A stretch of 32,970 nt of DNA, from positions 1-32,970 of the forward strand of contig JAUNDA010000018.1 of assembly GCA_030526295.1 (NCBI GenBank), written 5' to 3'. How positions within the stretch are numbered: position 1 is the first letter of the stretch; every line of letters starts with the position of its first letter. The stretch comes from Eubacteriales bacterium (GTDB taxonomy: Bacteria; Bacillota; Clostridia; Lachnospirales; Lachnospiraceae). Below are positions 1 through 7,107 of the stretch, in pieces. The notes below the pieces were generated by a model, which saw only the letters and a program-made list of their open reading frames with translations, did not search any database and was not told the origin of the DNA. Position numbers and translations under genes: made by a program.

Positions 1-83
1 ATCTTCAGGGTCTGTGCATTAACTGTTATTCTCTTTTCAAGGTGCGTTTTGTGCTGTCTGCTGTTCTCGCCGACAGCTTGTTA

Positions 84-112
84 ATGATAACATAGGTTTT
101 ACTCTGTGTCAA
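84..112 (-). promoter_or_regulatory. Strong leftward promoter, possibly of an rRNA operon
   Basis: Read on the minus strand, a perfect -35 TTGACA (107-112) is followed after 17 bases by TATCAT (84-89). The transcript would run off the left edge through 1-80. That leader contains CACCTTGAAAAG (minus strand, near 35-46), similar to the CCTTGAAAA stretches found in rRNA leaders and spacers of Firmicutes. No gene is visible before the window ends, so the rRNA assignment is inference; a tRNA or protein gene is also possible. Confidence 0.6.
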
Positions 113-157
113 CATCTTTTTTCAACTTTTTCAAAACTTTTTTTGAAGTTCTGAAAA

Positions 158-245
158 CGCAGAAGGAGGGATTTGAACCCTCGCGCCGGTTTCCCGACCT
201 ACACCCTTAGCAGGGGCGCCTCTTCGGCCTCTTGAGTACTTCTGC
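158..245 (-). tRNA. tRNA-Ser (anticodon GCU)
   Basis: On the minus strand the 7-bp acceptor stem GCAGAAG (239-245) pairs with CTTCTGC (159-165). The T arm contains GGTTCAAATCC, and the anticodon loop CTGCTAA gives anticodon GCU (209-211), which reads AGC/AGU serine codons. The long variable arm is typical of tRNA-Ser. Position 158 supplies discriminator G. The 3' CCA is not encoded and must be added by CCA-adding enzyme. Confidence 0.96.
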
Positions 246-274
246 AATTCACCCGCCAATTGAGTGCATTGCGT

Positions 275-303
275 ATTTTATCTAAATTATGGCGTATTGT
301 CAA
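275..303 (-). promoter_or_regulatory. Promoter of tRNA-Ser
   Basis: The minus strand has TTGACA (298-303), a 17-base spacer, and TAAAAT (275-280). The -10 ends 29 bases before the first tRNA base, as expected for a stable-RNA promoter. Confidence 0.8.
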
Positions 304-396
304 TAATGAATTTACCCAATTTTTCAAGTTTTTTTTGGGCATAATTACAGCCTACAAGATATATTATATATATAGGAAGAAAACCCCAAAATATAG

Positions 397-957
397 TTAC
401 TGAACCGGCGGCTGTGTAGCATGGCGATACTCTTTTTCCTTATATTTAGCATAATTCATGAGCCAGAGTATAAATCCGATGGTTATGTTACATATGATTT
501 CCGATCCGACATTAAGTGTTCCTACAAGAATTGCCAGCGAAATTATCTTTACTATTCGGGCTCCGATACACACACCGCAGAGTATCATCGACTTTCTTCT
601 GCCCTTATGTGTGCCGAATGTCAAAAGCACCAGAGCTCCGTATGAAAGCATGCTCATGGCACAGGGAAGGATGTGTGAATAGCCTGCTGCAATGAGAGCC
701 GCTATAAATTCGTTAACCATCATCAGGAACATTACGACAATGAAGAAAACGAAATTATCCTTATTGAATCCAAAAACACAATATGTAAGCGAGAAGACAA
801 TTGTCAGGATATATATGATACGCTGAACCTTTAAAAACAGTGTGGGACCGAAATTACCGGTAATGAAGAAGTTACTGAGCAAAAATCCCAGAGACACCAG
901 GCTAAGCACAAGCAATAAAATCGACACCCATAACGGTACAGCTCTTTTCTTTTCCAT
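397..957 (-). CDS. Small six-helix integral membrane protein, unknown function
   Basis: The protein has 186 residues. I start it at the ATG ending at 957 because AGGAGG (964-969) lies six bases upstream; a longer GTG-started frame to 981 would include that Shine-Dalgarno. Hydrophobic segments near residues 9-31, 43-63, 68-90, 97-113, 121-145 and 149-168 suggest six membrane helices. Short basic loops include HKGRRKS after the fourth, and the tail is polar. I see no catalytic motif and do not recognise the family. It lies between tRNA-Ser and a divergent acyl-CoA ligase gene with no partner, so the context gives little clue. It could be a small transporter or sensor membrane domain. Confidence 0.8.
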   Translation of the reverse strand: MEKKRAVPLWVSILLLVLSLVSLGFLLSNFFITGNFGPTLFLKVQRIIYILTIVFSLTYCVFGFNKDNFVFFIVVMFLMMVNEFIAALIAAGYSHILPCAMSMLSYGALVLLTFGTHKGRRKSMILCGVCIGARIVKIISLAILVGTLNVGSEIICNITIGFILWLMNYAKYKEKEYRHATQPPVQ

Positions 958-969
958 GAGATTCCTCCT

Positions 970-1229
970 ATTAATAAGCACCCGATATGCATAACGGTCG
1001 GTCGGACTCCATTGGTTTACCCGGCAGCCTTATATCTACTTATTATATATGAAGCTTTGCGGATTGATTATGCGTATCAGATAGAGTATAGCACCGAAAT
1101 ATGCGATGATTCCACTACAAAATACGAATTTTGCTTTAAAACATAGCAAATTCATGATGAATTGTGGTGTAAATATGCACAAATTTAACGCTTTAAATTG
1201 TTAAAGTGTACGAAATTGGACATTACCAC
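970..1229. other. Intergenic region between divergent genes
   Basis: This AT-rich gap separates the leftward membrane-protein gene from the rightward ligase gene. It holds inverted repeats around 1136-1175: TTTGCT pairs with AGCAAA, and AATTC-ATGAT-GAATT follows. These could be an operator, but no regulator is encoded nearby. I see no ORF with a ribosome site and no RNA gene here. Confidence 0.4.
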
Positions 1230-1258
1230 TTGTTATATCAGTTATGGGACATTATAAT
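1230..1258 (+). promoter_or_regulatory. Promoter of the acyl-CoA ligase/ACT pair
   Basis: TTGTTA (1230-1235), a 17-base spacer and a perfect TATAAT (1253-1258). The predicted start near 1265 leaves a leader of about 70 bases before the ATG at 1338. Confidence 0.65.
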
Positions 1259-1337
1259 AGCAAAATGTTGGACTATATATTCAGGAAGTGTATTCCACAA
1301 ACATAAACTATAACAACACGAAAGAGAGGATACTACG

Positions 1338-2642
1338 ATGGCTAAGTATTACCAGCCGGAGATTGAGACAGCTTCCAGAGAAGAGATCATTGCGATCCAG
1401 AATGAAAAGATCCGCAAGCAGGTTAAGCACGTTTACGAGAATGTTGCCTACTACCGTGACCTTATGGACAAGCAGGGTGTAAAGCCCGAGGACATTCAGA
1501 CTATTGATGACATCAAGAAGCTGCCCTTCCTTACAAAGTCAGACCTTCGCGATGCATATCCATACGGTCTGCTTGGAACCGACCTCAAGAACTGCGTACG
1601 CATTCAGTCAACATCAGGAACAACAGGAAAGCGTGTCGTTGCTTTCTACACACAGCAGGACATTGAGCTTTGGGAGGAATGCTGCGCACGTGCTATCGTT
1701 GCAGTAGGCGGAAACGAGGATGATGTCTGCCAGGTTTGCTATGGCTATGGCCTCTTTACAGGCGGACCGGGACTCAACGGCGGTTCACACAAGGTTGGAT
1801 GCCTTACACTCCCGATGTCATCAGGTAATACTGACCGTCAGATCCAGTTTATGATGGATCTTGGTGCTACAATCCTCTGCTGCACACCTTCATATGCAGC
1901 TTATATCGGCGAGTCTCTTAAGGAAAAGGGCTACAAGCCTGAGGACAACAAGCTTAAGGCCGGTATCTTCGGAGCAGAGCCATGGACAGAGGAGATGAGA
2001 CACAATATCGAGGAGAGCCTCGGTATCAAGGCTTATGATATTTACGGTCTTACAGAGACAAGTGGCCCTGGTGTTTCCTTCGAGTGTGAGGAGCAGACAG
2101 GCATGCACATCAATGAGGACCACTTCTATGCAGAGATTATCGATCCTGAAACAGGTGAGGTTCTTCCAGAGGGCGAGGTTGGTGAGCTCGTATTCACATC
2201 TCTTGACAAGGAAGCGTTCCCGCTTCTTCGTTACCGTACTAGAGACCTCTGCGTACTTAGCAGAAAGCCATGCTCATGCGGCAGAACACATGTCAAGATG
2301 TCTAAGCCGATGGGACGTTCAGATGACATGCTCATCATCCGTGGTGTCAACGTATTCCCGAGCCAGATCGAGACAGTTCTTCTTAACGAGGGCTTCACAC
2401 CGAACTACCAGATTATTGTTGACCGCGTAAATAATACTGATACAATTGATATTAACATTGAGCTGGCTCCTGAGAAGTACTCAGACAGAATCAAGGATAT
2501 CCAGGCAATGGAGAAGGGACTCGAGGCAGCTATGCGTACAATGCTCGGAATCGGACCGAAGGTACACCTCGTTGCGCCTAAGACAATCGTTCGTTCAGAG
2601 GGCAAGGCTGTCAGGGTTATTGACAACAGAAAGTTACATTAA
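1338..2642 (+). CDS. paaK: Phenylacetate-CoA ligase-type adenylate-forming enzyme (PaaK family)
   Basis: This 434-residue cytoplasmic enzyme is the usual size for PaaK-type ligases, which activate an aryl or acyl acid with ATP and transfer it to CoA. The AMP-binding P-loop STSGTTGKRV is at residues 91-100, YGLTETSG at 236-243, RYRTRDL at 298-304, and the C-terminal hinge begins at GRSDDM (326). A Cys cluster, CSCGR (312-316), is as in many anaerobe PaaK homologues. GAGAGGA lies upstream of the ATG. The next gene, 18 bases on, encodes an ACT-domain protein, a pairing recurrent in anaerobes where the ACT protein may sense an amino acid. The substrate cannot be read from sequence: phenylacetate, indoleacetate or another aryl acid are all possible, so the symbol denotes family only. 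Confidence 0.9.
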   Translation: MAKYYQPEIETASREEIIAIQNEKIRKQVKHVYENVAYYRDLMDKQGVKPEDIQTIDDIKKLPFLTKSDLRDAYPYGLLGTDLKNCVRIQSTSGTTGKRVVAFYTQQDIELWEECCARAIVAVGGNEDDVCQVCYGYGLFTGGPGLNGGSHKVGCLTLPMSSGNTDRQIQFMMDLGATILCCTPSYAAYIGESLKEKGYKPEDNKLKAGIFGAEPWTEEMRHNIEESLGIKAYDIYGLTETSGPGVSFECEEQTGMHINEDHFYAEIIDPETGEVLPEGEVGELVFTSLDKEAFPLLRYRTRDLCVLSRKPCSCGRTHVKMSKPMGRSDDMLIIRGVNVFPSQIETVLLNEGFTPNYQIIVDRVNNTDTIDINIELAPEKYSDRIKDIQAMEKGLEAAMRTMLGIGPKVHLVAPKTIVRSEGKAVRVIDNRKLH

Positions 2643-2660
2643 TGTAAAGGAGGGAACATT

Positions 2661-3080
2661 ATGGCAATTAAGCAGATTTCAATTTTACTCGAAAACAAGC
2701 AGGGAAAGCTCGCTGACATCACAAGAGCTCTCGCAGATGCCGGAATCAACCTCCGCGCGATGAGCATTGCCGAGACACAGGAATATGGTATGCTTCGTCT
2801 CATCGTTTCGGATCCGCAGAAGGTTAAGGATACATTACAGGATGGAACAGTTGTAGTTGAGACTGAGGTTGTCGCTGTCAAGATGAGCGATGACAAGGGC
2901 GGACTCGCTGACGTTCTCAAGGTATTTGACAAGGCAAATGTCAACATCGACTATGCATATGCATTCACAGGACACGCTGACGGACTCGCTTATGTTGTAT
3001 TCCGTGTAGACGACAACCTCGCAGCTGAGGCTATGCTTAAGGAAGCAGGCTTTAAGCTCATCACACAGGCTGACCTGTAA
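2661..3080 (+). CDS. Tandem ACT-domain protein
   Basis: The protein has 139 residues and consists of two ACT modules, about 1-68 and 69-139. The first begins KQISILLENKQGKLADITRA and the second has GGLADVLKVFDKANVNIDY. The GxLAD...L..A.IN pattern is the amino-acid-binding loop of ACT domains. There is no attached enzyme domain, so it is likely a small-molecule sensor or a regulatory partner of the ligase encoded just upstream. AAAGGAGG precedes the ATG at good spacing, and a strong terminator follows, so the two genes form a bicistron. The ligand is unknown. Confidence 0.88.
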   Translation: MAIKQISILLENKQGKLADITRALADAGINLRAMSIAETQEYGMLRLIVSDPQKVKDTLQDGTVVVETEVVAVKMSDDKGGLADVLKVFDKANVNIDYAYAFTGHADGLAYVVFRVDDNLAAEAMLKEAGFKLITQADL

Positions 3081-3110
3081 TCACAGAACGGTCCTACCAT
3101 TAAATTAATT

Positions 3111-3146
3111 AAGCCGACGGACTTCAAAATCCGCCGGCTTTTTTAT
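3111..3146 (+). terminator. Rho-independent terminator of the ligase/ACT operon
   Basis: AAGCCGACGGA pairs with TCCGCCGGCTT (one mismatch) around a short A-rich loop and is followed by TTTTTT. Confidence 0.92.
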
Positions 3147-3188
3147 TCGAATCGGTTATGGAGTCTTATTTTTATCTTTCTTGACATT

Positions 3189-3230
3189 GAAAAAGGCATT
3201 CACAAAAAATGTGTGAGTGCCTTTCTTTTA
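3189..3230. terminator. Bidirectional terminator between convergent genes
   Basis: A 13-bp stem (3192-3204 with 3212-3224, AAAGGCATTCACA against TGTGAGTGCCTTT, one G-U pair) has a 7-base loop. It has an A run on the left and T-rich sequence on the right. It suits termination of the leftward lipoprotein gene ending at 3278 and backs up the ACT-operon terminator. Confidence 0.8.
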
Positions 3231-3277
3231 ATAATGTTTTTAATATCTTTACTGCAAAACTGACCTAGATAATACCA

Positions 3278-4804
3278 TCAGTACATGACAACATCCTGCT
3301 CCTTACGGAGTGTATAGCCTGTGAGATCCAGGCGGTCTCCTGAATAGAGCGTATATGTGCCCTCCTTAAGCTCGATTAATTCAAGCGCTGTCGGGTCATT
3401 TGGCTTGCCACCCGAGTATGTGATCCTTTCAAAGGTCGTATAGGCAGGCTTTTCCTTAAACTTAACCGTTGTGATTGTGTTTTCCGTAGCAGTGAGGCGG
3501 ATGCCCTTTACGCTGCTGCCTGCGGAGGTATTAAAGCTTTCCTCCGTTACACTTATATCACATCCAAATTCATTAAGCTCTATCTCGTCAAACTTACTTA
3601 GATATCCACCCTTAAAGGCACTCCTATATATAAGAAGCATTCCGTTATCATAGGTATCAATACTCTTTCGGCTCATGTCAAAATCAGCCGCACTAAGAGA
3701 GTCCTCTGAACCATCTCCCTTAAGGGTAATGGTTTCATACCAGCCGTAGGACCTGAGTGTGCCATTCGGGATAACATCGCCGTCCTCTACTGTACCACAA
3801 ACACCTAAGATGTTTTTATCTTTTTCTGCTTCTATTGCTACCTCGAGTGTACCGGCTCCTGAAAGATCGCGTGTAGCATAAATATCATAGTATGTCACGT
3901 ATCTTCCGAAGTTTTCAGGATCACGGATGTAGTTACCAGATTCCTCGAGATAATTTACAATTGCACTGTGGTTAAGAGCCTCGCCGTCTGTGGCATCAAG
4001 GTCATAATCAATACGAAAGCCCGTGATTCCAAGATTCTTAAAATGCTCGCTGACCTTAGTAAACTCAGCAGAGGTGTCTGCCTGTGTCTTCATGTCAACA
4101 CGTGCTGCTGCCGTATCCCTGAAGGCATAGTAATCTCCGTTATCTAGCTCGCATGGAGTAGAATTTAAAATTCCGCCGTTTTCTGATGTAAGGTTTAAAT
4201 CACCAAGCTTTTCAATAAGTGCTGCAGGATAAAGGCCAGAGAAGGTAACTGCCGAATCCATTTTTCCTGAACCGTTTTTATTTGCGGGTACGTCATGTGA
4301 TATTATTCGAGTCGCTATCTCAGAACCACTGACCATATACTCTCCAGTATAACCGATTGCTGCAAAGTAAGGCTTAAGCTGTTCCGCAACCACGGCATTA
4401 AGATCAATTTCGATATAGTTAGTCCAGATATCGCCTGTCTCAACATTTACAACAACAAGGGAGGATTTACCATTAACAGTGAATACTCCATCAACTACAT
4501 TTGACATGTAGTAGCCCGCAAAGGTATTGCCATTAAGCATCGAGCCCTCACGCATGAGCACTTCACTTAACTCTCCGCTTCCGGGAATTGTCTTTACATA
4601 TGCTTCAAGAAGCTCACGTCCTTTTTCTGTTACTTCATTAGTCTGCGGCTCCTCATACTTTGTCTTTGTGCAGGCTGAAAGCCCTGTTGCAATGATAATC
4701 ATTAAAATGAAGGCAAGAATTCGCACGGTAAAATGCGACTTAGAAACTGAAATTAAGCCTTCTGATGATGAGTTTTTCAAATTTTCCGGTCTGATTCTTT
4801 TCAT
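3278..4804 (-). CDS. Large predicted lipoprotein, unknown function
   Basis: The protein has 508 residues from the ATG ending at 4804, which has GGAG nine bases upstream. A TTG-started frame to 4819 would run over that ribosome site. After a basic N-terminus the hydrophobic stretch (about 27-41) ends in lipobox LSAC, making Cys45 the likely lipidated residue of an exported, membrane-anchored protein. The 24 residues before the hydrophobic core are long for a lipoprotein signal. The mature part is acidic and looks beta-rich, with many short Gly/Asn turns. I see no catalytic motif and do not recognise the family. It lies 75 bases downstream of the ZIP transporter gene and may share its transcript. 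Confidence 0.82.
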   Translation of the reverse strand: MKRIRPENLKNSSSEGLISVSKSHFTVRILAFILMIIIATGLSACTKTKYEEPQTNEVTEKGRELLEAYVKTIPGSGELSEVLMREGSMLNGNTFAGYYMSNVVDGVFTVNGKSSLVVVNVETGDIWTNYIEIDLNAVVAEQLKPYFAAIGYTGEYMVSGSEIATRIISHDVPANKNGSGKMDSAVTFSGLYPAALIEKLGDLNLTSENGGILNSTPCELDNGDYYAFRDTAAARVDMKTQADTSAEFTKVSEHFKNLGITGFRIDYDLDATDGEALNHSAIVNYLEESGNYIRDPENFGRYVTYYDIYATRDLSGAGTLEVAIEAEKDKNILGVCGTVEDGDVIPNGTLRSYGWYETITLKGDGSEDSLSAADFDMSRKSIDTYDNGMLLIYRSAFKGGYLSKFDEIELNEFGCDISVTEESFNTSAGSSVKGIRLTATENTITTVKFKEKPAYTTFERITYSGGKPNDPTALELIELKEGTYTLYSGDRLDLTGYTLRKEQDVVMY

Positions 4805-4879
4805 AATAGTACGCTCCAAAGTTTGTGACCTGAATTTTTAACTGTTTAATTATCTTATTCCATATTTTTTCTCAATATT

Positions 4880-5668
4880 TCAACCAAGTGCAATATCGAG
4901 AATCATCATGGCCGCAAATCCCAGCATGAATGAGATGGTTGCTATATTTGAATGCTCACCCTCCGACATTTCCGGAATTAGTTCCTCTACCACCACGTAA
5001 ATCATGGCACCAGCCGCAAAGCTAAGGAGAACCGGCATCCAGGGAACAAGAAGCGACGCAAATATAATTGTAAGTAGTCCTGCGACAGGCTCAACTATTC
5101 CTGAAAGAATACCCTGCATGCAGGCACGTCCCTTACTCATGCCATTTGCATGAAGGGGCATTGATATAATTGCTCCCTCTGGGAAGTTCTGTATTGCTAT
5201 ACCTATTGACAGTGACAATGCCGCTGAGAAGGAAACGAGCGGATTCTGCTGCTGCCAGCCTGCAAAAAGAACTCCGACTGCCATACCCTCGGGGATGTTA
5301 TGGATAATTACCGCGAGGACTAGCATTGCATTTTTCTTTAGTCCGCTCTTTGGTCCTTCGACTGTTTCATTCATATGCATATGAGGAATGACCGAGTCGA
5401 TGAGAAGTAAAAACAGCATACCTATGCAAAAGCCAAGAGCTGTTGGAAGAACGGCAAGCTTGCCCATTGTCTCCTCTGCCTGCCCTACTGCCGGAATCAG
5501 GAGACTCCAAAATGATGCAGAAACCATGACTCCCGCCGCAAATCCGGTTAGTGCACGCTGAAGGTTATGGCTTATTTCATTTTTAAAAAACAGAACCATC
5601 ATGGAACCAAGTGCCGTTCCGGCAAATGGTACCATGAGTCCGATTATTGTGCTTAAATTAATATTCAT
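4880..5668 (-). CDS. ZIP-family divalent metal transporter (GufA/ZupT-like)
   Basis: This 262-residue inner-membrane protein of about eight helices is predicted to import zinc or another divalent metal. The family's metal site is visible as HNIPEG (123-128) in helix 4 and QNFPEG (160-165) in helix 5. A His-rich loop, PHMHMN (95-100), precedes them, and GIVEPVAG (190-197) and a Glu pair near 229-230 follow, as in the GufA subgroup. The length is typical. AGGAAA lies upstream of the ATG. It starts four bases after the stop of the upstream lipoprotein gene, so the two are translationally close and almost certainly cotranscribed. Metal preference (Zn, Fe, Mn) is not decidable here. Confidence 0.92.
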   Translation of the reverse strand: MNINLSTIIGLMVPFAGTALGSMMVLFFKNEISHNLQRALTGFAAGVMVSASFWSLLIPAVGQAEETMGKLAVLPTALGFCIGMLFLLLIDSVIPHMHMNETVEGPKSGLKKNAMLVLAVIIHNIPEGMAVGVLFAGWQQQNPLVSFSAALSLSIGIAIQNFPEGAIISMPLHANGMSKGRACMQGILSGIVEPVAGLLTIIFASLLVPWMPVLLSFAAGAMIYVVVEELIPEMSEGEHSNIATISFMLGFAAMMILDIALG

Positions 5669-5672
5669 ATAA

Positions 5673-6230
5673 CTAATTTCCTACTGAGCGCCATTCTGTG
5701 TCGGGAACAGTTACAATTCTCGAATTCTTGCCCGAAGCCTTTGTTTCTACATAGTAGCTGATTGCTTCGGTAAAATCGTTGCCATATGTATGCTCAAGCG
5801 GGGACTGGTCTGTATAGAAAAGAATGAATGCCTCATCCGTACCATCCAGTTTGAGCACGTATGCATAGTCGCAGATTGCATGCTCACGACCCTCATAAAC
5901 CAACATGTTTGAGCTTTCGGCAATGATTCTTCCGCCTGCTATCCAGTCAGCCGTCTTTTTATCGATTATGGACGCGCGGTACCATAGCGTTCCGTTAAAG
6001 GACATGCATACATCATAATCCTTTAGACTAAAGACAGGCGCACGCTGAAGAATTGCTGCACTTTTATACTCAATCTGCACAGTTGTTCCGTCCGTAAAGG
6101 TCTGCTTCACTCCGCCCTTGCCACAGCCTGTAAGTGAAAGCGTCATTGCGACAACAAGAATCAGGGACAGCCATTTTTGCCCTGCTGACCGAGATCTTAT
6201 ATTCTTTTTTATTTTAGTCTGTCTAATCAT
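5673..6230 (-). CDS. Small predicted lipoprotein in the ZIP operon
   Basis: The protein has 185 residues. A very basic N-terminus is followed by a hydrophobic segment (about 20-32) and lipobox LTGC with Cys36, so it should be exported and anchored by lipid. The mature domain (about 150 residues) has no motif I recognise and lacks the His-rich stretch of classical zinc-binding lipoproteins. I see no good Shine-Dalgarno before the ATG, so translation may be coupled to the upstream gene, 31 bases away. It sits directly before the ZIP gene, suggesting a role in metal handling or sensing at the surface; that is inference from position only. Confidence 0.8.
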   Translation of the reverse strand: MIRQTKIKKNIRSRSAGQKWLSLILVVAMTLSLTGCGKGGVKQTFTDGTTVQIEYKSAAILQRAPVFSLKDYDVCMSFNGTLWYRASIIDKKTADWIAGGRIIAESSNMLVYEGREHAICDYAYVLKLDGTDEAFILFYTDQSPLEHTYGNDFTEAISYYVETKASGKNSRIVTVPDTEWRSVGN

Positions 6231-6261
6231 TGTTTGTATTGGTTTATCAGATTTTTGAATG

Positions 6262-6888
6262 TTAATCTTTCTTAATAAATGAATTGATCAGGTCTCCGAC
6301 CTCAATAAGTTTACCTATTTCATTTGGCATCAGGTTGTACGAAGAAATATGATGGGTTTTACCGTCCCGTAAAAAGCTCAAAATATATTCTCCGCTTCCC
6401 ATTCCAAGGCCAAGACCCTGTTTTCCTTCATAGCCTGGAAGTCCGAGTTTATCAATTAATTCAAATACTGCTGCCTCGGCACCAGGTTTTGCTCCATATT
6501 CAGTACTCTCACTGGGCGATGAACCGTTCTTTTTAATCTTGTGAATAGAATACTCACCTGTAGTTTTGTTTCTATATAAAACTACCTTTGAATATGAATC
6601 ACCATACATGCCTGCCGCAGGCCTAAGGCAAAGCTCAGCAATCATTGTAAGCTCAAGGTTTTTTAAAAAATCCAGGTCTAATAGCTTATCAATTGACTTT
6701 TCAGGAGACTTTGAATGCTCATTTGTTTCTTGTGTGGTGGCGGGCCCTGCTTCGCTAAGGGGAGAGCCGCATATATTACAGTATTTTTTCTTTTCCACTG
6801 CTTCGCCGCAGCCAGGACATCTAACCTTTTCCGAGGAAGCCTCTGTATTACATGCCATTTCTTTTGTGAGATATTCCTTCTCTTCCAT
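6262..6888 (-). CDS. Zinc-ribbon protein, unknown function
   Basis: I start this 208-residue protein at the ATG ending at 6888; a TTG at 6906 and an ATG at 6858 are alternatives, and none has a clear ribosome site. Residues 24-27 (CPGC) and 37-40 (CNIC) form a four-Cys zinc ribbon. The rest is a charged linker and a domain of about 120 residues with a Gly-rich turn, QGLGLGMGSGEY. There are no membrane helices, so it is probably cytoplasmic. It is first in a leftward cluster with a lipoprotein and a ZIP transporter. A zinc ribbon upstream of a metal importer is suggestive, but such ribbons are common structural modules. Confidence 0.75.
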   Translation of the reverse strand: MEEKEYLTKEMACNTEASSEKVRCPGCGEAVEKKKYCNICGSPLSEAGPATTQETNEHSKSPEKSIDKLLDLDFLKNLELTMIAELCLRPAAGMYGDSYSKVVLYRNKTTGEYSIHKIKKNGSSPSESTEYGAKPGAEAAVFELIDKLGLPGYEGKQGLGLGMGSGEYILSFLRDGKTHHISSYNLMPNEIGKLIEVGDLINSFIKKD

Positions 6889-6896
6889 TTTAATAT

Positions 6897-6936
6897 TTAT
6901 CCACAATCTGTTTTTGCCTAAACAATTTTTTCCACA
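6897..6936 (+). promoter_or_regulatory. DnaA box pair upstream of the zinc-ribbon gene
   Basis: TTATCCACA at 6897-6905 matches the DnaA box consensus perfectly, and TTTTCCACA at 6928-6936 matches it at 8 of 9 positions on the same strand. They lie just before the predicted start of the zinc-ribbon gene, about 8 kb from the origin. Regulation by DnaA is possible; chance is not excluded. Confidence 0.45.
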
Positions 6937-7016
6937 ATACCGCCGATTATTGAGCCTTTTTGTTATGTGCTTAATAAACAGTTAACTAATCAAATTCATA
7001 CCATAACCGATACAAA

Positions 7017-7052
7017 ATCAGCGTAAATCCATTAAGTGTGATTTACGCTGAT
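7017..7052 (-). terminator. Hairpin after gyrA, probable terminator
   Basis: A perfect 13-bp inverted repeat, ATCAGCGTAAATC / GATTTACGCTGAT (7017-7029 with 7040-7052), has a 10-base loop 56 bases after the gyrA stop. On the minus strand it is followed only by TTTTG, so it is a weak intrinsic terminator or an mRNA 3'-stabilising stem. Confidence 0.65.
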
Positions 7053-7107
7053 ACTTTGATGTTAATGTTTTGATATTGTGTTTTTCATTAGCTTTTATAT
7101 TGAGGTT

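Noticed and set aside
958-981. GTG start at 981 for the left membrane protein
   Set aside because: An AGGAGG lies inside this extension with ideal spacing to the ATG at 957.
2035-2763. Open frames within the ligase gene in other frames
   Set aside because: They are shadows of the well-supported ligase frame, without ribosome sites or family motifs.
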